From Promicromonospora soli (GTDB taxonomy: Bacteria > Actinomycetota > Actinomycetes > Actinomycetales > Cellulomonadaceae), in assembly GCF_014653785.1 (NCBI RefSeq), contig NZ_BNAS01000006.1, positions 62,001-126,000 of the forward strand: 64,000 nt of DNA. Direction: 5' to 3'. Each line of letters begins with the position of its first letter. The first letter of the stretch is position 1. Made by a program: the position numbers and the translations under genes. Under the pieces are notes generated by a model, which did not search any database, was not told the DNA's origin, and worked only from the letters and a program-made list of their open reading frames with translations. Positions 17,948 through 29,100 of the stretch are shown piece by piece.

Positions 17948-18957
17948 TTCTGCAGCAGCACCTTGATCGCGCGCCGCTCGTCCATCGCGCGGTAGGCCTC
18001 GGCCACCTCGGACAGCGGAAGGGTGAGGTCGAAGACCTTCCCGGGGTCGATCTCGCGCTTCCACACCAGGTCCAGCAGGTGCGGCAGGTAGGCGCGGACC
18101 GGAGCGATGCCGCCTCGGATGCCCTTGTTCCCCCAGAAGAGCGTGTCGGTGGGTAGGTCTCCGTGCGGGACGCCGACCAGGCCGATGATGCCGCCGGGGC
18201 GGACCAGCTGCACCGACTGGGCCCTGGCCTCCTCGGTGCCGACGCACTCCAGCACGGCGTCCGCGCCGATGCCCTCGGTCAGGTCCAGCACCTGGGCGAG
18301 GCCCTCCTCGCCGCGCTCCGCGACGATGTGGGTGGCGCCGAACTCCTTCGCCACGATCTGGCGCGGCTCGTGCCGGCTCATGGCGATGATCGTCGTGGCG
18401 CCGAGCTGCGCCGCGGCCAGCACGCCGCTCAGCCCGACGGCGCCGTCGCCCACCACCACGACGCTCGACCCGGGGCTGACGCCGGCCGAGACCGCCGCGT
18501 GCCAGCCGGTGCACATCACGTCGGACAGGCTCAGCAGGCTCGGGATCAGGTCGGCGTCCGGCTCGCCGGGCGTGGCGAGCAGGGTGCCGTCGGCGTTCGG
18601 GATCCGGATCTTCTCGGCCTGGCAACCGTCGAAGCCGCCGCCGTGCAGGCAGTTGGCCTGCATGCCCTTGCGGCAGACGGCGCAGGTGTTGTCGCTGTGC
18701 AGGAATCCGCCGACCACGAAGTCGCCGGGCTTGACGGTCGTGACGGCGTCACCGACCTGCTCGACGACGCCGACGTACTCGTGCCCGATCGGCGTCGGCC
18801 GCTGGACCTGCGAAATTCCGCGGTAGCGCCACAGGTCCGAGCCGCAGACACAGGCGGCGACGGTACGGATGACGGCGTCGGTGGGCTCCACGATGACGGG
18901 TTCGGCCCGCTCCTCGAAGCGGACGTCCCTGGTTCCATGAATGATCGCTCCTCGCAT
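17944..18957 (-). CDS. Zinc-dependent alcohol dehydrogenase (MDR family)
   Basis: A 337-residue medium-chain dehydrogenase. Catalytic zinc ligands lie in CGSDLW and GHE; a structural-zinc lobe is present (TCAVCRKGMQANC followed by a fourth Cys in DGCQ). The Rossmann segment is VVVVGDGAVGLSG. Sequence style is that of the threonine-dehydrogenase-like alcohol dehydrogenases that oxidise small alcohols with NAD(P). Monocistronic; the convergent kinase gene overlaps its end by 4 bp. Substrate not predictable. Confidence 0.9.
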   Translation of the reverse strand: MRGAIIHGTRDVRFEERAEPVIVEPTDAVIRTVAACVCGSDLWRYRGISQVQRPTPIGHEYVGVVEQVGDAVTTVKPGDFVVGGFLHSDNTCAVCRKGMQANCLHGGGFDGCQAEKIRIPNADGTLLATPGEPDADLIPSLLSLSDVMCTGWHAAVSAGVSPGSSVVVVGDGAVGLSGVLAAAQLGATTIIAMSRHEPRQIVAKEFGATHIVAERGEEGLAQVLDLTEGIGADAVLECVGTEEARAQSVQLVRPGGIIGLVGVPHGDLPTDTLFWGNKGIRGGIAPVRAYLPHLLDLVWKREIDPGKVFDLTLPLSEVAEAYRAMDERRAIKVLLQN

Positions 18958-19017
18958 GGTCCCTATTTACGCACGTGGCGCGGGGATGAGGGAGGGGCGG
19001 CCGGATGGTCGGCAGTC

Positions 19018-19057
19018 CGTCAGGTAGTCGGTGTTCCGAGCTACCGACCACCTGACG
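19018..19057 (-). terminator. Hairpin behind the NmrA-like gene
   Basis: Fifteen-bp arms (19018-19032 and 19043-19057, one mismatch) around a 10-nt loop, between the end of the NmrA-like gene and the start of the alcohol dehydrogenase, both on the minus strand. It probably ends transcription of the former; no clear U-tract. Confidence 0.55.
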
Positions 19058-19093
19058 AACTAACGACCACTCGGCATGGATGTGCCTGGTGGG

Positions 19094-19951
19094 TCAGGCG
19101 TGCGCGGCGCGGACGACGTCGGCCAGCGGGGTGGTGGGGCGGCCCAGGAGGCGGACCAGGTCCTCGCTGTCGGTCTCGAGGTCGCCGGCGGCGATCGAGG
19201 CGTCGAGCCCGGCGACGAAGCCCGCGGTGCCGGCGTCGAGCCCGACATGCTCCAGCGCGGCGGCGTACTCCTCGACGGACACGTCGCGGTGGGCGACCTT
19301 GGTGCCGGTGACGTCGCTGATCGTCGCGGCGAGCTCGTCGAAGGTGAACGCGGGGCCGCCGAGCTCGTAGACGGCGTCGCCGTCGTCGTCGGTCAGGAGC
19401 GCGGCCACTGCCGCGGCGGCGTAGTCGGCGCGTGCGGCGGCCGAGACCTTGCGGTCCGCGGTGGCGCCGAGAATCTCGCCCCGCTCGAGGTACTGGCCGA
19501 GCTGCGAGGTGTAGTTCTCGAAGTACCAGCCGTTACGCAGAATCGTGACCGGGATGCCGGACGCGCGCAGCGCCTCCTCGGTGGCCTCGTGCTCCCCGGC
19601 GAGCGGGTTGGAGGTGTTGCCCGCCTTGAGGATGCCGGTGTAGGCGATGCGCCCCACGCCGGCAGCCTTGGCGGCGTCGATCACCGCGGTGTGCTGGGCG
19701 ATGCGCGACCCGATCTCGCTGCCGGAGACCAGCAGCAGGCGGTCCACCCCGGCCAGTGCCGTGGGCAGGGTCTCGGGGCGCGAGTAGTCGCCCTCGCGGA
19801 CCTGTACACCGCGCTCGGCGAGGTCCGCGGCCTTGCTCGGCGTGCGGACGATCGCCACGAGCTCCGAGGCGGGAACACCGCGGGAAAGAAGCTCCTCGAC
19901 GGCGAGGCGGCCGAACTGGCCGGTGGCCCCGGTGACGGCGTAGGTGGTCAT
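19094..19951 (-). CDS. NmrA/QorB-like NAD(P)H-binding reductase
   Basis: A 285-residue atypical short-chain dehydrogenase (SDR family of NmrA and the quinone reductase YtfG/QorB). The dinucleotide motif VTGATGQFGRLAV opens the protein; ILRNGWYFENY is conserved in this group. It probably reduces quinones with NAD(P)H or senses the NAD(P) redox state. ATG 19951 follows GGAGAG; the longer frame upstream is not supported. A HxlR regulator diverges 92 bp away, the same pairing as ytfG/ytfH in other bacteria. Confidence 0.88.
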   Translation of the reverse strand: MTTYAVTGATGQFGRLAVEELLSRGVPASELVAIVRTPSKAADLAERGVQVREGDYSRPETLPTALAGVDRLLLVSGSEIGSRIAQHTAVIDAAKAAGVGRIAYTGILKAGNTSNPLAGEHEATEEALRASGIPVTILRNGWYFENYTSQLGQYLERGEILGATADRKVSAAARADYAAAAVAALLTDDDGDAVYELGGPAFTFDELAATISDVTGTKVAHRDVSVEEYAAALEHVGLDAGTAGFVAGLDASIAAGDLETDSEDLVRLLGRPTTPLADVVRAAHA

Positions 19952-20031
19952 AACACTCTCCATTGCTTGGGGTAGTTGCCAGCAGGTAGCACTAACGAAT
20001 CGAAAGTACACCACATTCCGAGTGTGCGCGG

Positions 20032-20037
20032 TACCCT
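20032..20037 (+). promoter_or_regulatory. -10 box TACCCT of the HxlR gene
   Basis: Ends six bases before GTG 20044, consistent with a leaderless transcript. Confidence 0.5.
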
Positions 20038-20043
20038 GGGTCC

Positions 20044-20529
20044 GTGAGCATCACCGACCTGGAATCCGCCGACCTAGGACCCGAGCTGGAACCCGCCCGG
20101 GAATCCACCAGCCTGGAGTCCGACGTGCCGGGCGACGGCCCGACCGACGGGCCCTCGCAGGAGCTGGTGGCCGACGTCTTCGCGCGCGGGTGCACCTCGC
20201 GGGCCGCCTTCGACGTCGTCACCTCCAAGTGGGCCTCGCTCGCGCTGCTCGCGCTGGGGGAGGGCAGCTACCGGTTCAACGCGCTGCGCCGACGGGTCGA
20301 GGGCGTGAGCGAGAAGATGCTGTCCCAGACGCTGCACGCGCTCGAACGGGACGGCATGGTCACCCGCGAGGTCGTCACGAACATCCCGCCCCGCGTGGAG
20401 TACGGCCTCACGCCGCTCGGCGAACGCGTCGCGGAGAAGCTGCGCGCCCTCGCCGATCTCCTGGAGACGGCAGCGGCGGCCGGGGAGGTCGGGGAAACCC
20501 CGAACGGCCCGGACAGCGAGCGCGCTTAA
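20044..20529 (+). CDS. HxlR-family transcriptional regulator
   Basis: A 161-residue MarR-like winged-HTH protein: a ~40-residue acidic N-terminal tail, then CTSRAAFDVVTSKWASLALL with the conserved HxlR Cys, and the helix FNALRRRVEGVSEKMLSQTL. HxlR proteins often use this Cys to sense electrophiles or quinones. It is divergent from the NmrA-like reductase and is its likely repressor. GTG start fixed by the adjacent -10 box. Confidence 0.9.
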   Translation: MSITDLESADLGPELEPARESTSLESDVPGDGPTDGPSQELVADVFARGCTSRAAFDVVTSKWASLALLALGEGSYRFNALRRRVEGVSEKMLSQTLHALERDGMVTREVVTNIPPRVEYGLTPLGERVAEKLRALADLLETAAAAGEVGETPNGPDSERA

Positions 20530-20555
20530 GCGTCCTACGCAGCCGGTCGGGCCCC

Positions 20556-20561
20556 TACGAT
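20556..20561 (+). promoter_or_regulatory. -10 box TACGAT before the membrane-protein gene
   Basis: Six bases separate it from GTG 20568; no SD present. Confidence 0.4.
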
Positions 20562-20567
20562 CAGCTC

Positions 20568-21347
20568 GTGACAAAACAGGACATGATGGGCGAGGGGCCA
20601 GGCAGCGCGGCGCAGAGCAGCTCGCTGCTGAGCGGGCCGACGGCGGTCTCAGAGCCGGTCTTCTCCCCGGACGCGCACCGCCTCGATCTCGGGCGCCTCG
20701 GCGCGATCACGCTCGTTGTCGGCATCGCGCTGACCGGGCCGCTGGGCTGGGCGTGCGTCTATGCCGTGGTGACCGACCCGGACCCTGCGGTCAAGGCGAT
20801 CGCGGGCTTCTTCGGACTCCTGTTCGGCGGGCTGTGCCTGCTGTTCATCGGGAACTTCTGGCGGGTGACGCGGCCGCGCGGAATCGTGGTCGGCGCCGCC
20901 GGCATCTGGTTCTGGCACGGCACCTCGTGGGACCTGGTCCGGTGGACCCAGGCGGCCCGCGTCGGGCTGTCGTACGAGATGCCGCCGGAGCTGCCGACCA
21001 TCGGAGGGCCGATGGCCCACCTGAAGGCCACGGTGAGCGGCTGGCTCAAGGACAGGATCTTCGGCGCGCTGCGCGTGACCGACAAGCGGAGGATCGCCCT
21101 GGAGATCGTGCCGATGCGCGAGGAGGACCTGCCAAAGCTGCCCGGTCTGCTGAGGTACCGCGCCACGGAGCCTGCGCCGACGCCGGGCCTGCCGCCCGTG
21201 CGGTGGCGCGTGGGGCTGCCCGGGGGCTACCACTCGTTCGAGAAGCTGGTCGCCGCGGGCGAGCGGTACGGCGGGCACACGTGGGAGGGCTGGTTCCGCC
21301 GGCAGTGGAGCGGCGGCGCCGGACGCGGGGCGCGCCGGCCCGAGTGA
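20568..21347 (+). CDS. Two-TM membrane protein of unknown function
   Basis: A 259-residue protein with a disordered N-terminal ~45 residues, two adjacent hydrophobic helices (GAITLVVGIALTGPLGWACV; AGFFGLLFGGLCLLFIG) and a cytoplasmic PH-like or beta-rich C-terminal part (RGIVVGAAGIWFWHGTSWDL). The layout resembles actinobacterial membrane PH-domain proteins, but I do not recognise a family. The start GTG 20568 is supported by a -10 box only; ATG 20583 is an alternative. Confidence 0.6.
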   Translation: MTKQDMMGEGPGSAAQSSSLLSGPTAVSEPVFSPDAHRLDLGRLGAITLVVGIALTGPLGWACVYAVVTDPDPAVKAIAGFFGLLFGGLCLLFIGNFWRVTRPRGIVVGAAGIWFWHGTSWDLVRWTQAARVGLSYEMPPELPTIGGPMAHLKATVSGWLKDRIFGALRVTDKRRIALEIVPMREEDLPKLPGLLRYRATEPAPTPGLPPVRWRVGLPGGYHSFEKLVAAGERYGGHTWEGWFRRQWSGGAGRGARRPE

Positions 21348-21350
21348 GGG

Positions 21351-22055
21351 TCAGCCGCCCACGGCGCCGTCGGCCAGCTTGATGCCCCACGCCTCGCGAA
21401 CGAGCCGGCGCCCGGAGTCGGTGACGTCCAGGCCGCGCCCGGACCGGTGCCGGACCACCCACCCGGCGTCGAGAAACCGGGAGCCGATCGCGGAGCCGAG
21501 CGCGCCCGCCAGGTGCGGGCGGCGCTCGGTCCAGTCCAGGCACGCCCGCGTCGTGGCTCGCCGGGCGGTGACCGCGCCGTCGACGTCCACCCCTATCTCG
21601 CGCAGGCCGACGGCGCCGGCGTCGGTCAGGGCGAGCTCCTCGCGGCCGGCGAGCCACCCGGACCCGACCCAGGCGTCCGTGAGGCTCGTGCCCAGGCGTC
21701 CCGCGAGGTGGTCGTAGCAGAACCGCGCGGCGGCCAGGTACTCGGCACGGCGGCTGCGACGGTAACCCGAGACGGGGGCCGAGTCGGCCAGCACGCCGAG
21801 CGACTCCAGCGCGGTGGCGACCTCTCGACCCGCGAGGGAGTAGTAGCGGTGCCGCCCCTGGGACCGGCACGTGACGAGGCCGGCGTCGACCAGGACGGTC
21901 AGGTGCTCAGACGCGGTCGAGGCGCTCACGCCCGCCGCCAGCGCCAGCTCGCCGGCGGGCCGGCTGGTGCCGTCCATGAGCAGGTTGAGGAACATGGAGC
22001 GTGCCGGGGTGGACAGCGCCCTGCCCACGGCGGTGAAGTCTCGGTCCCGGCTCAT
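21351..22055 (-). CDS. ArsR-family HTH regulator
   Basis: A 234-residue regulator with an ArsR-type winged helix at ~5-85 (SRPAGELALAAGVSASTASEHL, LVTCRSQGRHRYYSL) and a C-terminal ~140-residue extension found in a subgroup of actinobacterial ArsR-like proteins. No metal-binding CxC is seen, so metal sensing is unlikely. It diverges from the OsmC-ACT pair with only 65 bp between start codons and probably controls it. Confidence 0.85.
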   Translation of the reverse strand: MSRDRDFTAVGRALSTPARSMFLNLLMDGTSRPAGELALAAGVSASTASEHLTVLVDAGLVTCRSQGRHRYYSLAGREVATALESLGVLADSAPVSGYRRSRRAEYLAAARFCYDHLAGRLGTSLTDAWVGSGWLAGREELALTDAGAVGLREIGVDVDGAVTARRATTRACLDWTERRPHLAGALGSAIGSRFLDAGWVVRHRSGRGLDVTDSGRRLVREAWGIKLADGAVGG

Positions 22056-22062
22056 GGGGCCG

Positions 22063-22068
22063 ACCGTA
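22063..22068 (-). promoter_or_regulatory. -10 box TACGGT of the ArsR-like gene
   Basis: On the minus strand, seven bases before ATG 22055. Confidence 0.45.
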
Positions 22069-22108
22069 CGGCGGGGACATTTCGGCGTCCACCGAAGCGT
22101 TCCCGTCC

Positions 22109-22114
22109 TACCGT
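22109..22114 (+). promoter_or_regulatory. -10 box TACCGT of the OsmC gene
   Basis: Six bases before ATG 22121; the two divergent promoters lie back to back within 50 bp. Confidence 0.45.
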
Positions 22115-22120
22115 CCGGGC

Positions 22121-22579
22121 ATGGCTTCTCACCCCTACCTCACTCGGCTGCGCTGGGCCGGTTCGACCGGCTCCGGCGTCCGCTCGTACTCCCGCGACCA
22201 CGTTGCTGCCGCACCGCCCGCCACCCCTGTCGTCGCGCTCAGCGCGGACCCGGCGTTCCGCGGCGACCCCGACCGGCTCAACCCGGAGCAGCTCGTGGTC
22301 ATGGCGGCGTCGTCGTGCCAGATGCTGTCCTTCCTCGGCGCCGCAGCCCGCGCCGGCATCAACGTCCTGGCCTACGACGACGAGGCCGCCAGCCACCTCG
22401 ACCTGGCGGCGTCGCCCGCCCGGCTCGGGACGATCCGGCTGGCCGTGACCGTCGAGGTCGCCGCCGGGACCGACGAGGCCCTGGTCCTGGAGCTGGCCGA
22501 CCAGGCCCATCAAAGCTGCTACGTCGCCAACTCCCTGGCGGTGCCCGTCGAGGTCAGCACGAAGGTGGTCGTCGGATGA
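22121..22579 (+). CDS. OsmC-family peroxiredoxin-like protein
   Basis: A 152-residue OsmC/Ohr-fold protein. The two reactive cysteines are present: AASSCQMLSF (peroxidatic, ~residue 66) and HQSCYVANS (resolving). Such proteins reduce organic hydroperoxides. An NPEQLVVMAAS motif precedes the first Cys as in the family. The stop overlaps the start of the ACT protein by ATGA. Likely redox control through the divergent ArsR-type regulator. Confidence 0.9.
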   Translation: MASHPYLTRLRWAGSTGSGVRSYSRDHVAAAPPATPVVALSADPAFRGDPDRLNPEQLVVMAASSCQMLSFLGAAARAGINVLAYDDEAASHLDLAASPARLGTIRLAVTVEVAAGTDEALVLELADQAHQSCYVANSLAVPVEVSTKVVVG

Positions 22580-22980
22580 GCGCCCGCCTGCAGGACCTGG
22601 AGGTCCACCTGCCCGACCGACCCGGGGCGCTGGCAGACCTGGGCCAGGCCCTCGGCCGGGCCGGCGTGAGCCTGGAGGGCGGCGGCGTGTTCACCCACGA
22701 CGGCCGTGCCGTGGCGCACTACCTCGTCGACGACGGCCCGGTGGCGCTCCGAGCGGCAGTCGACGCCGGGCTAGGGCCGGCCGTGGTGCGCGACGTCGTC
22801 ATGACGCGGCTGGACCAGGAGACGCCGGGCCAGCTCGGCACGCTGGCGCGGCGGCTGGGCGACGCCGGGGTCAACGTGCAGGTCCAGTACAGCGACCACG
22901 CGGGGAACCTGGTGCTGCTCGTCGCCGACGAGGATGCCGCGGCGTGCCGGGAGGTCGTGGCGCGCTGGGAGAGGCCCTGA
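22576..22980 (+). CDS. Small protein with two ACT domains
   Basis: A 134-residue protein made of two ACT-like modules (LPDRPGALADLGQALGRAGV and TPGQLGTLARRLGDAGVNVQ). ACT domains bind amino acids or other small ligands and usually regulate enzymes; here no enzyme is attached. Translation is coupled to the OsmC gene by a 4-bp overlap, hinting at a link between thiol or peroxide stress and amino-acid sensing (inference). Confidence 0.82.
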   Translation: MSARLQDLEVHLPDRPGALADLGQALGRAGVSLEGGGVFTHDGRAVAHYLVDDGPVALRAAVDAGLGPAVVRDVVMTRLDQETPGQLGTLARRLGDAGVNVQVQYSDHAGNLVLLVADEDAAACREVVARWERP

Positions 22981-23157
22981 CGCAGCAATTTCACCCCACC
23001 TTTCCAGAGTGTCGCGGCGCTGTGACCTGCGCACTTATTGGCCACTAAATGCATCTGAATGGGAAATGGGGGATAAACCAGTTGTCGGATCCGTTCAGGC
23101 TCATCACACTCGTTGTCGGGTAAGTGCTCAGGAAACACACCAACACGGGGGTTGGCG

Positions 23158-26100
23158 ATGTCCGAAGCAAGTCCGCACCACCTTGTGATCACCCGGCTGG
23201 AACGGCGCTGGCTGGGGGTCGCGATCGCTGTGGGCTTCTCGGCGTCCCTGCTGATCGCGGTGGCACCACAGGAGACCGCGGAGGCGGCCCCGGTGCCCCA
23301 GGCCACGGCGGGCGAGGGTCCGGCCGACCGGCCCATGCCGGACGGCGTGCGGCGCTCCACCGCCTACGCGGAGGACGAACGCCCGCCGGTGGTCCCGGAG
23401 GCGGTGTCGGCCGACGGCAAGCCGGCCGAGGTCGCCAAGGAGGAGTGGCGCACCCTCACGTCGCCGGTCCGCCCGCTGGCCGCAGCCGACGGCTTCACCG
23501 GCCTGGACCTGCGCCCGGGCTTCCTGCTCGGTGATACGTCCGTGGTCCTCTACTTCGACGAGGGCAACGTCGATCCGGACTGGACCGCCGCCGTCGTGCG
23601 GCTGTACGAGGGGGACGACCAGACCGAGCAGGAGTCGGTGCGGCTGACGCGCGCGGAGCTCGAGGGCCCGCGGTTCTGCGGCCCGTCCGACTTCTGCCGG
23701 TCCTTCGGGAGCGAGGACGGCTGGGAGCTCGACCGCGGCAAGAACTACTTCGTGACCGTTGCGGCCGTGCTTCCCGGCGGCGACGAGGTCGTCTCGGAGC
23801 CCTCGGACAGCACCCGGCCGCGCGCGACGATCCTGCCGCCGAGCATCCCGGACGACCAGGCCGCCGGCTGCGGGTGTGAGAACGCGCTGGCCCCGACCGC
23901 CGTCGGGCAGGCGAAGCGCGGGGTGGGCGTCAACACGGGCACCGGCGCGTTCGTGCGCGTGGAGCGCGACATGCAGATGGCGTCGTTCGGCATCCCGTTC
24001 GCGAGCGCGCGCACCTACTCCTCGGCGAACAACCGGCAGGGCCCGCTCGGCGTCGGCTGGGCGTGGTCCTACGACATGCGGGCCACGGAGACGGACGACG
24101 GCGTCATCGTGCGCGCCGAGGACGGCGCCGAGGCGCTCTACACCCCGGACGGCGACGGGTACACGCGCCCTCCGGGCGTGCGGTCGAACCTGAGGCGGGA
24201 CGGCGACGGCTGGGAGCTGGTCACGCCGCAGCAGGTGACGTACGAGTTCGGTGCGGCGGGCCGGCTCAGTGCCGTGACCAGCCCGCGGGACGACGGCGTC
24301 CGCCTGGCCTACGTCGAGGTCGACGACGGGGGTAGGGACGAGGACCGCGACGACATCACGATCACCGACGCCTCGGGGCGCACCGCCGTGGCCGAGCTCG
24401 AGGACGGAGTGATCACGCGGATGGTCCTCCCGGACCGCCGCCAGGTCCGCTTCGAGTACACCGACGGGCTGCTCACTGCGGTCGAGGACGCGCGCGGGAA
24501 CGTCTGGCAGTACAGGTACGACGCCGAGGGCCGGCTCTCCCAGGTGGTGGACCCGCACGACGTGGTCGCCGTGCACAACGAGTACGGCGCAGGCGGCCGC
24601 GTGGTCACGCAGCGCGACGGCGTCGGCGCGGAGATGACCTTCGCGTGGGACGCCGAGAAGCAGGAGGCGCGCACCACCGACGCGGACGACATCTCGGTCT
24701 ACGACGGGTACCGCGGCAACGTGCTGCTCTACAGCCAGCGCAGCACGGGCGACGCCGACAACCACCGCTACAACCGGCGCCTGGACCGCAACCTCGTGGT
24801 GAACGGCAACCAGTACCAGCACGTGGTGCGGTTCGACGCGCAGGGCAACCCGACGCAGGCGATCGCCCCGCAGGGCTTCGGCGACAAGACGAAGTACGAC
24901 GACCGGAACAACCCGATCGAGTACACGGACGCGAACGGGAACGTCTGGAAGAACACGTACAACGAGTTCGACGAGCTGGTCCGCAGTGTCGACGCCGAGG
25001 GCAACGACATCAAGCACGCCTACGACGACCGCGGCCTGCGCACCTCCACCACCGACCAGCGGGACAAGGTCACGCGGTACGAGTACCTGGCCGACGGCGA
25101 GGAGAACGCCGGGCTGCTGTCCGCCGTCGTCTCACCGGAGGGGCGCCGCAGCGAGTACTTCTACGACAAGACCGGCCGGCAGGTCGCGCAGACGGACCCG
25201 CGCGGGACGGCCGACCCGCGCCAGCGCCGGCACTACACGACCGAGACGCAGTACGACGAGCAGGACCGCGTGGTCCGCGTCGAGGAGCCCGGCAAGCACC
25301 GCGGCTGGCGCTCGGTGTACGACGACGTCGGCCGCCTGGCCAAGGAGATCTCGCCCGAGGGCGTCGTCAGCGAGTACGGCTACCTCGACAACGGCCTGCA
25401 GTCGCGCGCCGACGCGGGCGGCCGGGTGATGACCTACGGGTACACCGACGCGGGGCGGCGGAAGTCCGAGAGCGTGCAGATGGAGGGCACCGATCTGACG
25501 ACGTCGTACACGTACGACGCGAAGGGCCTGGTCAAGACGGTGACCTCGCCGCGCGGCAACGTGCCGGGCGCGAACAAGGCGGACTTCACCACCGAGTACT
25601 TCTACGACGCGAACGACAACCCGATCCGGATGCGGATGCCGTACCCGGGCGGCAAGCACGTGGACCGCGACATCAAGGTCGACGCGCTGGACCGCACGAC
25701 GGCGTCGATCAACGAGCTGAACAAGACCTCCAGCTTCGAGCGGAGCAACACCGGGCAGGTCGACTCCGTCACCGACACCAAGGGCCGTACCACCACGATG
25801 GGGTACGACAAGAACGGGCGGCAGACGGAGCGCACCGACTCGGGCAGCAAGACCACCCGGACCGAGTACGACGCTGCGGGCAACAAGGTCAAGCAGATCT
25901 CGCCGACCGGCGGCATCACGACCTACGCGTACACCGACGACGGCCTGCTCGCCTCGGTGACGGAGCCGCGCGGCAACGTGGAGGGCGCCGACAAGGACCG
26001 GTTCACCACGCGGTTCGAGTACGACCTCGCGGGGAACCGGATCAAGGAGATCGACCCGCTCGGCAATACGACGTCGACCACGTACGACGCGAACAACCGG

Positions 26101-29100
26101 CCCATTGAGGCCACCGACGCGCGTGGCGGGACCACCTACTACGGCTACCGCGACGACGACCAGATCAGCCACGTCCGCCAGCCCGACGCGCCGAAGGTGC
26201 CGCTGGTCTCGCAGGCCTTCGCGACGGTGCTCAGGTACGACCACGACGGCCGGGTGGTCGGGGTCATCGACCCGCAGGGCGGGCGCACGAGCGTCACCTA
26301 CGACGACGCCGGGCGCCCCGTGACCACCACCGACCCGCTGGGCCGGACATCGCACGTGGGGTACGACGCCGAGTCGAACGCCGTCTCGAGCATCACCACG
26401 GACCGGAACGAGGACCTGTCCGACCTGTCGGAGGCCGAGCGGGCCGAGCGCACCATCACGTCGGTGTACGACCTGCGCAGCCGCCTGACCAGCCAGCAGG
26501 TCGGCTCCACCGGCCCGGAGTACACCTACGGCTACGACGCGAAGGACCGGACGACCTCCTACGGCGACCCGCTGGGCGTGCGCACGGTGGCCTACGACGA
26601 CGAGGATCAGATCACCAAGGTGGTCCGCGAGGAGGCGAACCAGGCCACCGAGACCTTCACCTACGGGTACGACCAGCGCGGCAACATCACCGCGCGGACC
26701 TACCCGGACGGCACGAAGATCACCTCGACGTACGACGACGACTCGCGGCTCGCCTCCACGACGGCGTCCGGCGGCTCCATGGGCGGCAACGAGGCCCGGT
26801 GGGAGTACGCGTACGACGTCGCGGGGCGCCGGACGGCGACCACCCTCCCGGCGTCGACGGGGCTCGCCGAGAAGCGCGTGTACGACGACGCCGGCCGGCT
26901 CACCTCCATCGGCACCGAGCGCACCGGGGAGCCCGTCGAGGGCGTGCAGGACCCGGTGTCCGCCTTCGACCTGACGCTTGACGAGGTCGGCAACCCGACC
27001 CAGGTGAAGACGACCCGCGGCGGGGTCACGGAGGCCGTCGCCTACGCGTACGACGACGCGAACCGGGTGACGGACGCGTGCTATGCGGCGCAGGAGTGCG
27101 ACCGCACGAGCAAGGCCGCCGGCCGGATCTCCTACGAGTACGACCTGCTCGGCAACCGGACCGAGCAGAAGCGCACGGGCTCGGCGGGCCACGACCTGAC
27201 GCGGTACTCGTACGACCACGCGAGCCAGCTCATCAGGGAGCTCGTGGTCGGCAAGGAGGGCGGCCAGAAGAAGGTAGAGCGCAAGGACTACGAGTACGAC
27301 GTGCGCGGCAACCAGACGCGCGCGGGCGACGACCGGCTCAAGTACAACCTCGACAACACGCTGGCCGAGGCGACCGTCGGCGGTGTCTTGACCCGGTACA
27401 CGTACGACGCGACGCGCATGCGGCTCGACGCGATCACGGGCGTGGGGGCGGGTGCCAAGACGCGGCACTGGTCGTGGGACACCAATGGGTCGCTGGAGAA
27501 CATCGCCGTCGACACCGTGACCGACGTGAACGGGGTGGTGACCAACCGCCAGGCGTTCACCTACGGGCCGACGGACGAGCCGCTGGCGCTGCTGGCGGCC
27601 GGCGGCGGGGCGCACGTGTACACCCACGACTGGCTGGGCGGCGTCGCGAACATGCTCTCCCTGGACGGCCAGGTCGAGGAGGGCTACGACTACGACCCGT
27701 TCGGGAACCCGCGCCAGGGGACGACGCTCGCAGGGGCGGTGGCCGAGAAGGCGGGCGGCGCTGCGGCGTTGGGCGCGGCGGCCGAGGACGCCGAGCCGGC
27801 GGCCGAGCTCAAGAACCCGATGCGGTTTGCGGGCGCGTACCTGGACCCGACCACGGGCGAGGGCAACTACGCCATGCGGGCCCGGAACTACGACCCGGGC
27901 ACGGGGCGGTTCTCGACCATGGACCCGGCCGGCGCCCAGCCGACCGGCTCCTCGCCGTACGCGTACGCGGGCAACAACCCGCTGGTCTACACCGACCCGA
28001 CCGGCGAGCGCGAGCTCGAGGGGCCAACCGGCGGTAGCACCACCGAGAGCCCTACCGGCGCCGACACGACCTCGAACCCCAACGATCCCGGCGCGGAGGT
28101 GGAGGGGCCGAGCGCCGAGGAGATCGCGCAGGCGCAGCAGCTCGAGTCGAAGTCGATGCTGGACGTCATCCTGGAGGCCGGCGGCCAGATCCTCATGGAG
28201 TTCCTGGGGATCACCGACCTCATGAACTGCCTCGACGGCGACCTCGGCGCTTGCGTGATGCTGATCGTGGGCGCGCTGCCCTGGGGCAAGATCTTCAAGG
28301 CCGCGAAGATCGGCGAAGCCGTCTACAAGGCCGGCAAGGCCGTGATGGCCTTCTCGGGCGAGCTGAAGTGGGCCAAGCAGATCTTGTCCGGCGCCAAGAA
28401 GGCGAAACAGGCGGCCGAGGCCGCGAAGGCCGCAGCGGCGAAGGCTGCGCGGGAGGCCGCGCAGAAGGCGGCCAAGGCGAAGGCAGCCGCGGCGGCGAAG
28501 GTCAAGAAGCTGGCGGAAGAGGCCAAGGCCAGGGCGCGCGCCGACGCGGCCAAGAAGAAGGCTGACACCACGGGCAGCGGGGACGCGGCGAAGGTCGAAG
28601 AACCGTTGGGCTGCATGACGGATAACAGCTTCGTGCCCGGCACCCTGGTGCTCCTGGCGAACGGCATTCGACAGCCGATCGAAGACCTTGAACCCGGTGA
28701 CGAGGTGCTGGCCGCCGGCGAAGAGACCGGCGACCGGTCGGGATCACGACTGGTTACGGCGCACATCACCGGCAGCGGCGAGAAGACCCTGGTCTCGGTC
28801 ACGATCCGGGACGCCGACGGCGACAAGCAGAAGGTCGTCGCCACCGATGGGCACCCGTTCTGGAATCCCGTGAAGAGCATGTGGGTGGACGCGATCGATC
28901 TCCGGTCCGGCGACTGGCTCAAGACGAGTGCCGGCACCTGGGCGCAGGTCGCGGACGTCGACGTCGAGCACAAGCGCGCGGTGGTGCACAACCTCACGGT
29001 CGACCGGGACCACACGTACTACGTGGGCGCGGGCGAGACACAAGTTCTCGTTCACAACAGCAACACCAACTGCAACTCGCTCACGCGTGAGCAAGCTGAA

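Noticed and set aside
22981-23157. Possible riboswitch (c-di-AMP type) before the Rhs gene
   Set aside because: The short hairpins and GGGGG stretch do not fit the conserved core; only an ordinary promoter or leader region is supported.
25132-27627. Minus-strand frame of over 800 codons inside the Rhs gene
   Set aside because: It reflects the repeated YD codons read backwards (recurring Arg/Val pattern) and has no start signal.
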